This document shows, piece by piece, positions 25,120-33,695 of a stretch of DNA of 64,000 nt. The notes under the pieces are model-generated. The model ran no database searches, had not been told where the DNA came from, and was given only the letters and a program-made list of their open reading frames with translations. The position numbers were made by a program, and so were the translations under genes. This stretch comes from an uncultured Granulosicoccus sp. Lineage in GTDB: Bacteria > Pseudomonadota > Gammaproteobacteria > Granulosicoccales > Granulosicoccaceae. Within the stretch, counting starts at the first letter, position 1. Each line of letters begins with the position of its first letter. Location of the stretch: positions 248,001 through 312,000 of the forward strand of contig CANLXI010000001.1 of the NCBI GenBank assembly GCA_947495035.1, given 5' to 3'.

Positions 25120-25800
25120 ATGAAGAGAGAAAACAGCGAAGGTGCCCTCATCCAGTTACGTGCCTACATCGCACAGGGAGAGTTCGCTACCAATGACAGA
25201 CTGCCTGCCGAACGTGAGCTGTGCGAAACACTGGGTATCGGACGGTCGGAGTTACGCAAGGCCTTTGCAGTACTCGAGTCGGAAGGGGCCATCTGGCGAC
25301 ACGTCGGTCGGGGCACGTTTGTTGGCAATGGTCGAGGGCAGGGGCCGGACTATCTGTCAATAGCCGATATTGCCAAGCGCACCACGCCTCGGGAGGTCAT
25401 GCATGCGCGCCTGGTGCTGGAACCGATGCTGGCACGTGAGGCTGCCATGCACGCCACCGCCGAGCACGTGGAGCAGATGAGTGATAGTTGCGCCAAGGCG
25501 CGTGAAGCGACAACCTGGCGGCAATATGAGTCGATCGACAATCAGTTTCACAGCCTGGTGACCGAAGCGACACAGAACACGCCGCTCATCACCATGTACG
25601 AGCAGCTGAATGCCTTGAGAAGAACGATTGTCTGGGGCTGTCTGCATCGTCGAACAGAGGTGCCCACGCCAGAGCATCACAGTTTCGTCGAGCATGAGGC
25701 CATACTCGATGCCATAGAACATCGCAATGCCGATGCCGCTCAGGCGTGCATGAAGCGTCATCTGCAGGCGGTGAGAGATGACATGTTTCCTGCGGATTGA
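25120..25800 (+). CDS. GntR family regulator with FCD domain
   Basis: A 226-aa FadR-subfamily regulator. The winged helix has LRAYIAQGEFATNDRLPAERELCETLGIGRSELRKAF (segments of the GntR signature at about 10-48), and the all-helical FCD domain carries the metal/ligand residues Asp-X3-His in SIDNQFHSLV and later His residues in HHSFVEHEAILDAI. It probably represses the divergent FAH-importer unit and responds to a carboxylate. Start at 25120 ATG; a weak AGGC precedes it. Confidence 0.9.
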   Translation: MKRENSEGALIQLRAYIAQGEFATNDRLPAERELCETLGIGRSELRKAFAVLESEGAIWRHVGRGTFVGNGRGQGPDYLSIADIAKRTTPREVMHARLVLEPMLAREAAMHATAEHVEQMSDSCAKAREATTWRQYESIDNQFHSLVTEATQNTPLITMYEQLNALRRTIVWGCLHRRTEVPTPEHHSFVEHEAILDAIEHRNADAAQACMKRHLQAVRDDMFPAD

Positions 25801-26206
25801 TAGTTCGTTCAATATCCCCGATGCATCTGCTGGTATGGCTACACCGGCAAGGCCAGTGTGTTGATACGCATCGAGAGAAGTGAAATGCAAGTCAGGAACA
25901 AAAAAGATGGGTGTACCTTTGTGTTGAGAGAAATCATGGTATCTGGTGTAGCAGCATATACACAGGCGTAGATTGATCCATTCATCGTCTTTTTGTTGGT
26001 GGCGACTTTGCTTCGTGTTTCGACAAGGGACGCTCTTGGCATGTTGTGGTGTGGAGTTGTATTGACGAGTTCGCTCAGGTGACAAGGTGTTAATGCAATG
26101 CGCGTTGTCTTCCCGGATAAACAGGCGTTAGTATGTTGACGCTTCACGGGCCGGACATCCGAGCGTCGGCCATATTCCCGTCACTACCATCAGAGCCCCC
26201 TGTTCA
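25801..26206. other. 406-bp intergenic region with no identifiable gene
   Basis: Between the GntR gene and the secreted repeat protein. Short open frames on the minus strand here lack codon bias and family features. No strong terminator or promoter was fixed; a weak GACGCT/AGCGTC dyad occurs near 26140-26170. It presumably carries the promoter for the gene at 26207. Confidence 0.5.
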
Positions 26207-27841
26207 ATGACTATCTGCAAGACGACGTCTGCGCGCCTGTTGTTTGCGTGCCTGTTTTTCATGCCACCCGTTTTCGCGGATACCTTCCTCGAAGAAGACG
26301 GTATAGTCGTGATGGAGGCCGAGTCTTCCCCGGCCAACGGCGACTGGAAACTCGAGAGATCGATCAGCGGTTATACGGGGCGTGGTTATCTGAAATGGAA
26401 TGGCGCCGATTCCTTTGCAGTGCGAACGGCAGGCAGAGGAACCATCACGTACCGCTTCCGAATCCAGCGAGCAGGCAACTACGAACTGAGATGGCGATCA
26501 CGTATTACACGCGGCAACAGTTCCAGTGAGCACAATGACAGCTGGGTACGATTTCCCTCCGGACGCAATGTCAGTGGTGAGCAGTCCCTGAACGGCTGGA
26601 CGAAAGTCTTCATGAACACGCTCAACAAGTGGGCATGGAAGTCGGCGACCGTGGATCATGTCAACCGACCCGTCAGGCAGTATTTCTCTGCCGGCGAGCA
26701 TACGATTCAGATTTCCGGACGGTCGAACGGTCACGCGATCGATCGCATAACGCTCTATCGTTATGCCGACGTGAAATTCTCGGATTCACGCTTTGCGAGT
26801 CTGTCGCAGTCTCGGACAGTGAATGGCTCATCACCGGTGGTCACGCCTGAAGAGCCTGAAGCGCCAGCAGTGCCGGAAGCACCCGCAGAACCGGAAGCAC
26901 CCGCAGAGCCTGAAGCGCCCGCAGAGCCGGAAGCACCCGCAGAACCGGAAGCGCCCGCAGAGCCGGAAGCACCCGCGGAACCGGAAGCACCTGCGGAACC
27001 GGAAGCGCCAGCAGAGCCGGAAGCACCCGCAGAACCGGAAGCCCCCACCCAGCCCGTATCCGTCAGCGCACCGCTGGTATCCGTTTCAGGAAATACCCTG
27101 GTTTGGGATGCGGTGGATGCCATCGTCATCAACGTACATCGCGGCGATGGCTCCTGGATTGAATCGCTGCCAGCCAGCCAGACTCAGTGGCAGGCGAGCG
27201 AGGCGGGAGAATACTATCTGGTCGCAACAGGACCAGGCAGTTGGGAGAGCTGGGGACGATCGGCAACGGTCAGTGTCATTGCCCAGTCAGACCCCGATAG
27301 CGATCTTGCACTGAGCGGACAGGCCTATTCCGGAACGGCCCTGGAGCTGTTCTGGGTCTCCGATGATCCAGCTGCAGTCAGTTTCGAGGTTCGTCGTGAA
27401 GGAGAGCTGCTGGCAATCACTGATGGTCGCAGCCACTTCGACAGTGCGTTGCAGCCCGGAACCCTGTATCGCTATACAGTGACGGCAATCAGCCGTGCTG
27501 GTGACGCATTGGGGCAGGAGTCTGTCAGTATCACGACGCAGGGAGAAGAGGTCGGGCAGTCGGATTCCTCAGGAATGAACACACGTGCTTCCACGTATTC
27601 CCAGTCGGCGATCGAACTTTTCTGGGACACAGCCTGGTTGGGTAATGACCTTGCCGATTATCGCTTCGATGTCTACCTCGATGGCAACCTGCAAGGTTCA
27701 ACCGAGGGGCGTAGCTGGTTCGCCGAAGGTCTGCTGGCCGGTACCAGTTATCAGGCCTCCGTGGTTGCCGTAAACCGCAACAACGGTTCGACATTTGCCG
27801 ATGTTGTCGCTGTCGAGACGCTGGCGCCCGATACGCCTTGA
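26207..27841 (+). CDS. Secreted multidomain protein: CBM-like domain, PEAPAE repeats, Fn3-like domains
   Basis: A 544-aa protein with a signal peptide (residues 1-25, ending PVFA-DT). Residues about 28-190 look like a galactose-binding/CBM-type beta-sandwich (GIVVMEAESS, GYTGRGYLKWNGADSFAV, GEHTIQISGRSNGHAIDRI). Eleven copies of a PEAPAE-type hexapeptide (217-282) form a rigid, acidic linker. The C-terminal half has one beta domain (VSVSGNTLVWDAVDA) and two Fn3-like repeats sharing the ELFW and YxxxVxAxxR patterns (about 368-450 and 460-540). No catalytic motif is present. It is likely a surface or extracellular glycan-binding protein. Monocistronic; convergent with the next gene. Confidence 0.75.
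   Translation: MTICKTTSARLLFACLFFMPPVFADTFLEEDGIVVMEAESSPANGDWKLERSISGYTGRGYLKWNGADSFAVRTAGRGTITYRFRIQRAGNYELRWRSRITRGNSSSEHNDSWVRFPSGRNVSGEQSLNGWTKVFMNTLNKWAWKSATVDHVNRPVRQYFSAGEHTIQISGRSNGHAIDRITLYRYADVKFSDSRFASLSQSRTVNGSSPVVTPEEPEAPAVPEAPAEPEAPAEPEAPAEPEAPAEPEAPAEPEAPAEPEAPAEPEAPAEPEAPAEPEAPTQPVSVSAPLVSVSGNTLVWDAVDAIVINVHRGDGSWIESLPASQTQWQASEAGEYYLVATGPGSWESWGRSATVSVIAQSDPDSDLALSGQAYSGTALELFWVSDDPAAVSFEVRREGELLAITDGRSHFDSALQPGTLYRYTVTAISRAGDALGQESVSITTQGEEVGQSDSSGMNTRASTYSQSAIELFWDTAWLGNDLADYRFDVYLDGNLQGSTEGRSWFAEGLLAGTSYQASVVAVNRNNGSTFADVVAVETLAPDTP
26855..27052 (+). repeat. Eleven 18-bp tandem units coding PEAPAE
   Basis: Units of the form CCGGAAGCNCCCGCAGAR; nine encode PEAPAE exactly, the first ends in Val and the last reads PEAPTQ. 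Units differ mainly at third codon positions, so the amino-acid repeat is under selection while the DNA has drifted. Copy number may vary between strains. Confidence 0.9.
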
Positions 27842-27910
27842 TGGGTGAGGTCGGTGGCAGGGACGCCACTGGCAACACTGATCTGTATCGGTAACGGGTT
27901 GATGATGACA

Positions 27911-27950
27911 GTCGAGGGCAAGAGGCCTGGTTGGTCCGATTACCCTCGAC
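27911..27950. terminator. Possible bidirectional terminator, GTCGAGGG/CCCTCGAC stem
   Basis: An 8-bp perfect stem (27911-27918 with 27943-27950) with a 24-nt loop in the gap between converging genes. No T-run is present, so this is a modest candidate. Confidence 0.35.
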
Positions 27951-27955
27951 AGTCG

Positions 27956-30178
27956 TCAAGCCGCCTTGTCCCGAGGGATCTCTTCCGAGGACAGATCCGA
28001 TGCCTGCCCTGATCCGCTGTCGTGTAGGGCAACCGGGCTGAATCGGTGAATGTAGGGCAGGCGTCGCTCCAGTTCATGCGCCGGCAGCGGCCTGCACAGA
28101 AAGTAGCCCTGTACCTGATCGCAATGGATGGAGCAGAGAAAGTCCAGCGCTGCTGCATCCTCGACTCCCTCTGCCACCATGGTCAGACCCAGGTTGCGAG
28201 CCAGTTCCAGCGTTGCGCGTACGATGACAGCATCCTTCTCACTGCTGCCCACGTGAGTGATGAAAGCCCGGTCCAGCTTGAGCTCGCTGACAGGCAGCTT
28301 GTTCAGGTAGGACAGGGAGCTGTATCCGGCGCCATAGTCATCCACCGAAAACGTGACGCCGAGACTCCGAACCTGTGAAAGAACTTCGCAGGCACGTTCG
28401 ATATCGGTCATGACCGTACCTTCCGTGACTTCCAGTATGAGTGCAGAGGCCGGTAGGCCGGTAGTGCTCAGACAGTTGCTGATCAGTGTCGGCAAGGTTC
28501 CGTCGTGCAGGTTCATGGCCGACAGGTTCACCGACACGGTCAGATCGAAACCCATCTGGCGCCATCGCTGGCACTGACTTGCGGCGTTGTTCAGTATGAG
28601 CGAGGTCAGATCATTGATCAGACCGACATGTTCTGCCAGTGATATGAAGACATCCGGTGGTACGAATCCGGCGCTGGGACTATGCCATCGAGCCAGAGCT
28701 TCAACCCCTGTCATCCGACCAGTGTTCAGGCAATACTTGGGCTGGTAATGTACGTCAAGGGTGTCGTTTTCAATGGCTTCTCGCAGTTCGTCCTTCATCA
28801 CGAGGTTGGAGACGGCATTGGTATCACTGGCCGGGTCATACCAGGCGAATGTCAGAGGACCGTTCTTTGCCGTGTACATGGCCACATCGGCACAACGCAA
28901 CAGTTCGGACGTGCTGTGAGCATTCTCCGGAAACAGAGCCGCGCCGATGCTGACCCCCAGCGAGAGTTTGTATCCCTCAACCTCGTAGGGTTGGATGATC
29001 GAATCCGCTATCTGGCCGGCAATCGCGTTGACCTGCTCTACGGACTTGCCCGGCAGGACGACAGCAAACTCATCGCCTCCGAGTCGCGCGACAAATCCGT
29101 CAGCGGCCACCGCCTGCGCGATGCGATTGGCCCCCATGGTCAGAACCTTGTCCCCGGTTTCGTGCCCCAGCGTGTCGTTTATCTGCTTGAAATTGTCCAG
29201 ATCCAGAAAAACCAGTGTTGCTGACTCACCCCGGGCCTGTTCCTCGTTCTCCATGACGAGCTCGTTCAGAGTCGATTCCAGGGCAAATCGATTCGGCAGG
29301 CCGGTCAGAGAGTCATGGTTGGCGTGAAACGCCAGTTTCTCTGTTGCTGCATGCGTTCTTGCGACATCGTAAAAGACGATGAAGCAGACACCACAGACGC
29401 CGATGATGGTGATTCCCAGCACGATGAGCAATCCATCGCGCGTCTGCTCCCTGGCCAGTGCGGCCACGCGATCGAGCGGGATCGTGATTTCGATAGCGCC
29501 CAGCAACTCATGCAATTGCCACTGATTGCCCGGTTTCACCCCACTGGCAATACGTTTCGCTATGACGTCTGCTCGTTTTTCCAGCGCATTGTGGCAGTTG
29601 ACACAGGATGGGCTGGCAGCGGGATCGGCGGTGAGGTAGCGCAGAACCTTTCCCTGTTCGTCCTCGCTGATTCGCCAGACGGGTGTCCACTCGAGTGGAG
29701 TCTCCGGGGCGCGGCGGTTCTGGGATTCGAGTTGTTCCCATGCCCATTCCTGAAATTTGTTCCGAATGCCATGTTCCGGAGCCAGATTCCATTTGCTGAT
29801 GGGACGAAAACTGAACAGACCGTTGTTGTCCTGTTGGCTTCTGAAGGACAGATCCTTGAGAAACTGCGCCGGCAGAGGGATATGGCCCGGTTGATCCGCG
29901 GAGAACTCAGAGGCACCCAGGCCGTCTGCCTTCAGCTTGGAGACGGCCAGGCTGGAATAGGCCGAGCGTGCAGATGCGGCCTGGTTGACGACGATATCCG
30001 CCAGCTTCAGGGCTTCGAACTGAATGACCTGTTCCTGGCTTCTCGATACGATGATCCAGGTGACAAGCGACACGACCACGACAAAAGAACAGCACATGGC
30101 TGTAATCTGTATTCGCAGGGGAATACCTGACAGTTTCCCTGTCAACCTACGGACCAGGGGTAGATTGATTGCTGTCAT
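27956..30178 (-). CDS. c-di-GMP signalling protein: Tll0287-like heme sensor, GGDEF and EAL domains
   Basis: A 740-aa membrane protein. TM1 is about 26-45. A periplasmic domain (46-250) ends with SCVNCH near residue 195, a c-type heme attachment motif of the DUF3365/Tll0287-like sensors. TM2 is about 252-272. The GGDEF domain (about 290-450) has an intact RLGGDEF and lacks the Arg of a canonical RxxD inhibitory site. The EAL domain (465-715) keeps GVEALARW, VSVNLS, LEVTE, VDDYGAGYS, LKLDR and VAEGVE, so it looks able to hydrolyse c-di-GMP. Which activity dominates, and whether redox or a gas such as NO or oxygen is sensed, cannot be told. Divergent from the BON-MscS gene. Confidence 0.88.
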   Translation of the reverse strand: MTAINLPLVRRLTGKLSGIPLRIQITAMCCSFVVVVSLVTWIIVSRSQEQVIQFEALKLADIVVNQAASARSAYSSLAVSKLKADGLGASEFSADQPGHIPLPAQFLKDLSFRSQQDNNGLFSFRPISKWNLAPEHGIRNKFQEWAWEQLESQNRRAPETPLEWTPVWRISEDEQGKVLRYLTADPAASPSCVNCHNALEKRADVIAKRIASGVKPGNQWQLHELLGAIEITIPLDRVAALAREQTRDGLLIVLGITIIGVCGVCFIVFYDVARTHAATEKLAFHANHDSLTGLPNRFALESTLNELVMENEEQARGESATLVFLDLDNFKQINDTLGHETGDKVLTMGANRIAQAVAADGFVARLGGDEFAVVLPGKSVEQVNAIAGQIADSIIQPYEVEGYKLSLGVSIGAALFPENAHSTSELLRCADVAMYTAKNGPLTFAWYDPASDTNAVSNLVMKDELREAIENDTLDVHYQPKYCLNTGRMTGVEALARWHSPSAGFVPPDVFISLAEHVGLINDLTSLILNNAASQCQRWRQMGFDLTVSVNLSAMNLHDGTLPTLISNCLSTTGLPASALILEVTEGTVMTDIERACEVLSQVRSLGVTFSVDDYGAGYSSLSYLNKLPVSELKLDRAFITHVGSSEKDAVIVRATLELARNLGLTMVAEGVEDAAALDFLCSIHCDQVQGYFLCRPLPAHELERRLPYIHRFSPVALHDSGSGQASDLSSEEIPRDKAA

Positions 30179-30394
30179 CGCAAAGTCGGTTGTAACAGGA
30201 GGCTATCTGACGTCGTGCATCATTGAATTTATCGGCACGACAGGGTAGACCTTGAGTCAGGCCCTCTGTCCGTTCGGGGCAGGTGCGCTTGTCATGCAGT
30301 CACGAATCATGCGTTCGCCAGGCTCTGCCTGTCTGAGGCTGGTTCGTGTGTTCATCCGTTCACATCGGGCTACGGTCCGGAGCCAGGCCGTTTC

Positions 30395-31786
30395 ATGAAA
30401 TTGCTGATTGTCCGTGTACTCATGCTGCTGCTGTCGCTGGCGGCGCCAATCGCCTCTGGCGATGTCATCGATGATCTGCTGGGTCAGGAGAGTGCTGCCG
30501 AGGCAGACGTCGAGCCGGGCAGTATCGAAGTTGAAAACGACGTGCGTTCCGATGATGCGATTCGCCAGCGGCTGCAGGGCATCTACGCTGAGCTGGAGGC
30601 GCTCGAAGGTGTGACTGTGTCGGTCAGTAATGGTGTGGTGACGCTGGGTGGCGTGGTGGTCTCCGCACAATCGGGGGAGCGGGCTTCGCGGCTGGCAGCG
30701 CAGGTGGTAGGCGTCATCGAGGTGGTGGACGAGATGACGGTCGATACGGATGTCACGCGGCGCGTGGAATCCACGGTGGAGCGATTGCAGGCAATTCTGT
30801 ACAACTTCATTGGTTCGTTGCCGATACTGCTGCTGGCGCTGAGCGTCATCGCCCTGTTCTGGTGGGCGGGTCGAAGAGCAGGAGGTCACCGGCGGCTGTT
30901 TCTGCTGATAGCGCCCAATGGATTCATTGCCGAATTGCTGGCCACCCTCACTCGCATCCTGCTGACCGTGGCTGGATTGGTTCTGGCGCTGACCTTGCTC
31001 GATGCGACTTCCATTCTGGGCTCTGTGCTCGGTGCGGCAGGAATCGTCGGTCTGGCAATCGGATTTGCGGTTCGCGATACGGTCGAGAATTTCATTGCCA
31101 GTATTCTGCTCAGCCTGCGTACGCCGTTCCTTGCACGGGACCATGTGCGTATCGGTGAACACGAGGGAGCGGTCGCAAGGCTCACCTCCAGAGCAACCAT
31201 CCTGATTTCACGCGATGGCAATCATGTGCGTGTGCCCAATGCGATCGTCTACAAGTCTGTCATCGTCAATTACACGAGGCAGCCGGAGAGACGCTTCGAG
31301 TTCACGGTGGGGGTGGATACGGATCTGGATCTGAACAGGGCGCAGCAGACCGCCATCAATGCGATACAGCGGGTCGATGGTGTGCTGAGCAGCCCCGCAC
31401 CGGCCGCCTTGATCAAGGAACTGGGCGATTCCAGTGTTTCCCTGTTGGTGGCGGCATGGATCGATCAGACACGCAGTGATCTGATGAAAGTACGCAGTGA
31501 GGCGATCAGAGAGGTCAAGCAGGCGTTCGATAGTGCCGGTATCGTCATGCCGGAACCGATCTATCGTGTGCATCTGCGAGAAGGTTGGGGGAAGCCGATC
31601 CTGTCACAGGATGCGCCTCCGGAAGTCTTGCCTGAATCGCAGTCTGTGGCTCGGGAAGCGGGTGTCATCGGTCGCGATGTGGTCAGTGATACCACCGTGG
31701 ATCAGGCAATTCAGCAGACCATTGATCGTGAACTGGCGGAGTCGGATTCCGAGAATCTGCTCGCCGGTAAATCCCGGCAGGAGTGA
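30395..31786 (+). CDS. MscS-type mechanosensitive channel with N-terminal BON domain
   Basis: A 463-aa inner-membrane protein: signal-like helix (1-20), acidic linker, a BON domain at about 48-118 (GVTVSVSNGVVTLGGVVVS, VVDEMTVDTDV), three membrane helices (about 130-150, 170-190, 195-215), and the MscS pore and beta domain (GIVGLAIGFAVRDTVENFIAS, DGNHVRVPNAIVYKSVIVNY). MscS channels release solutes under hypo-osmotic stress. The periplasmic BON domain suggests contact with phospholipid or peptidoglycan. The C-terminal 60 residues are polar and unconserved. The start ATG at 30395 is followed directly by the hydrophobic leader. Confidence 0.9.
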   Translation: MKLLIVRVLMLLLSLAAPIASGDVIDDLLGQESAAEADVEPGSIEVENDVRSDDAIRQRLQGIYAELEALEGVTVSVSNGVVTLGGVVVSAQSGERASRLAAQVVGVIEVVDEMTVDTDVTRRVESTVERLQAILYNFIGSLPILLLALSVIALFWWAGRRAGGHRRLFLLIAPNGFIAELLATLTRILLTVAGLVLALTLLDATSILGSVLGAAGIVGLAIGFAVRDTVENFIASILLSLRTPFLARDHVRIGEHEGAVARLTSRATILISRDGNHVRVPNAIVYKSVIVNYTRQPERRFEFTVGVDTDLDLNRAQQTAINAIQRVDGVLSSPAPAALIKELGDSSVSLLVAAWIDQTRSDLMKVRSEAIREVKQAFDSAGIVMPEPIYRVHLREGWGKPILSQDAPPEVLPESQSVAREAGVIGRDVVSDTTVDQAIQQTIDRELAESDSENLLAGKSRQE

Positions 31787-31874
31787 GGCAGGGCAAAGGG
31801 TGAAACGCCTCGACCTGAAGACATAATGCAGTATGATCGGAAGGTACGAACTCGAGACAGCAATCGTTCCTTCA

Positions 31875-32147
31875 ATGGTCAAGAAATCACAACTGCTGCA
31901 ATTCATTCTGGCGCTGCTGCTTGGCCCGCTCGGGCTGTTCTATTCAAGCGTGGCGGCTGCACTGTTCTGGTTGCTGGCGGTAATCGGTGTCGGCAGCGTC
32001 ACCTTTGTACTCGGCGCGCTGCTGTTGTGGCCTTTCATCATTCTGACCGGTGTCTATACCGTCAACCGCCATAATCGAGCCGTGCGTCTCGAGCAGCGCA
32101 GACACGAAGAACTGCTGGAAGTGAGTTCCCGTTCGGCATCGCGCTGA
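31875..32147 (+). CDS. Small membrane protein, two helices
   Basis: A 90-aa protein with two hydrophobic segments (LLQFILALLLGPLGLFYSSV at about 6-25 and an adjoining pair of helices to residue 60) and a basic, charged tail (RLEQRRHEELLEV). The pattern of a short GPLGLFY loop between helices resembles small TM2-like or superinfection-immunity-type membrane proteins; I do not assign a family. I start at the ATG at 31875; the 14 residues readable upstream are polar and lack a start context. It lies 88 bp after the MscS gene and could be co-transcribed. Confidence 0.6.
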   Translation: MVKKSQLLQFILALLLGPLGLFYSSVAAALFWLLAVIGVGSVTFVLGALLLWPFIILTGVYTVNRHNRAVRLEQRRHEELLEVSSRSASR

Positions 32148-32185
32148 ACGCCTGCCTCCGGCGGCGAATGGTCTGTACGGCCTCT

Positions 32186-32422
32186 CTACTCGGCCTTCTT
32201 GACGCGAATCACCAGATCCGCAACGCTTGTGCCATTGAGCTGCTTCATCGCGGCCTTGGCTTCACCCGGCACAGGCATCTCGACGAAACCGAATCCCTTG
32301 GATACGCCTGTCTTCGGGTCCATGACGATGGTGCAGGACTGGATCCTGCCATAGGCTTCGAACATCGTTCTCAGGGTTTCTTCATCCAGGGTTCGGTCGA
32401 GGTTGCGGACAAGCAGTTTCAT
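32186..32422 (-). CDS. Small RRM RNA-binding protein
   Basis: A 78-aa single RNA-recognition motif. RNP2 is KLLVRNL at 2-8 and RNP1 is KGFGFVEM at about 41-48, with both aromatic residues of RNP1 kept. The C-terminal VIRVKKAE is short, without the Gly-rich tail of cyanobacterial Rbp proteins. Bacterial single-RRM proteins are thought to act as RNA chaperones or in stress response. I use the ATG at 32422, directly before the first RRM strand. It ends 38 bp from the convergent small membrane protein gene. Confidence 0.88.
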   Translation of the reverse strand: MKLLVRNLDRTLDEETLRTMFEAYGRIQSCTIVMDPKTGVSKGFGFVEMPVPGEAKAAMKQLNGTSVADLVIRVKKAE

Positions 32423-32558
32423 GGTGGTGGGCAGCTGGATAGGTGGTCGCTGAGTGTATCCGATCCCGCGACGGCACATCAGTGCTGCAGAGCGATGCCG
32501 CCTGTTGCTGGCTGCACGCCAGCTTCATTTCCTGCAGCAACCCGCTATCGCTGAACCG

Positions 32559-33473
32559 CTAATTGCTGACAGGAGCGCGACGCTTGAGTCGATCGCGCTG
32601 CAGTGTGTAGATGCCGGCGGCCACGATGATGGCCGTTCCGGTCCAGGTCCATCGATCGGGCAGTTGCTCGAACACCAGATAGCCGTACAGGGTGCCCCAG
32701 ATGATCAAGGTGTAGTGTACCGGGGCCACGACAGCGGTTTCTGCCGTCTCGAGTGCCTTGATCACGAGGATTTCTCCAACGCCGCCGCAGAGCGCGACGC
32801 CCAGCAGTGCCAGCCACTGAAAGCGGGTTTCCGGCCACAGCCAGAAAAAGGGCAATGCCAGAGAGGCGATGAGACTGGCCGTGAGCGCAGTGTGGGCGAT
32901 GGTCGTCGTACTCTTGTCCGTGTCTGCCAGCAGGCGTCCGAGCACTTGCCTGATGGCGTAGCAAGCCGCGGCCAGCACGACCAGCATGACGGCAGGGTGT
33001 ACGCTGTTCATGCCGGGGCGCACGATGATCAATGCACCGAGAAATCCGACGACTACGGCCAGCCAGCGTCGCAGACCCACCTTTTCGCCCAGCAAGGTGG
33101 CGCCCAGGATCGTGAGAAAGAAGGGGGCCACGAAACTTGCGGCCACGGCATCAGCCAGTGGTACATGGCGGACGGCAAAGATGAACAGCAGGCTGGAAAC
33201 GACCACGAGGGTGCCGCGGGTGATCTGCAGCAACCGTCGGCGGGTGTGGAGAATGGCGCTGCCATGAATGCTCAGCATTGTCAGCACGCCCAGCAGCAGT
33301 GCCAGCTGTCTGAACCAGAATATCTGTATTGGGTGGAAGTAGTCGGTGAGCAGCTTCGACAGGACGTCTGCTCCGGCAAAGAAGAACATGCCGCCGAGCA
33401 TGAAGAGCATGCCCTTGTGGCTGTTGGCCTGTCGGGTGGGGATAGAACTGGGAGTGGCAACATCGACGCGCAT
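32559..33473 (-). CDS. EamA/DMT family transporter
   Basis: A 304-aa protein of two EamA repeats with ten predicted helices (repeat 1 about 20-150, repeat 2 about 165-295). HKGMLFMLGGMFFFAGADVLSK and AAFVAPFF-like AVAASFVAPFFLTILGATLL are typical; VIVRPG-like LIIVRPG ends repeat 1. These carriers usually export metabolites or amino acids. The ATG at 33473 (MRVDVATP) is used because the 42 residues upstream are not membrane-like. It is divergent from the acetolactate synthase homologue. Substrate unknown. Confidence 0.88.
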   Translation of the reverse strand: MRVDVATPSSIPTRQANSHKGMLFMLGGMFFFAGADVLSKLLTDYFHPIQIFWFRQLALLLGVLTMLSIHGSAILHTRRRLLQITRGTLVVVSSLLFIFAVRHVPLADAVAASFVAPFFLTILGATLLGEKVGLRRWLAVVVGFLGALIIVRPGMNSVHPAVMLVVLAAACYAIRQVLGRLLADTDKSTTTIAHTALTASLIASLALPFFWLWPETRFQWLALLGVALCGGVGEILVIKALETAETAVVAPVHYTLIIWGTLYGYLVFEQLPDRWTWTGTAIIVAAGIYTLQRDRLKRRAPVSN

Positions 33474-33695
33474 GGGCTGGATGAGACTCGGGCGAAGAAT
33501 GAGGGAAAGATCTGTCAGTGTTACATTCCCCTGCAACGATTGCAATTTATTGCATGGACTGGCCGAGTGGCTGACGCCTGGGGCACAATGGCGTGACAAG
33601 CAGCTGAACCCATTGGCTGTGAGCTTCCGCTTCGGATACCGAGCCTGCCGGTTCGCGAGTCGAAGTACCGCTGCCCGGTAACAGGTGAATTCACC

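Noticed and set aside
25839..26147. Possible small minus-strand gene in the 406-bp gap
   Set aside because: No ribosome site, no family similarity and codon use unlike the neighbours.
30257..31162. Minus-strand open frame of 301 codons opposite the MscS gene
   Set aside because: Gln/His/Arg-rich composition and a position fully antisense to clear BON and MscS sequence.
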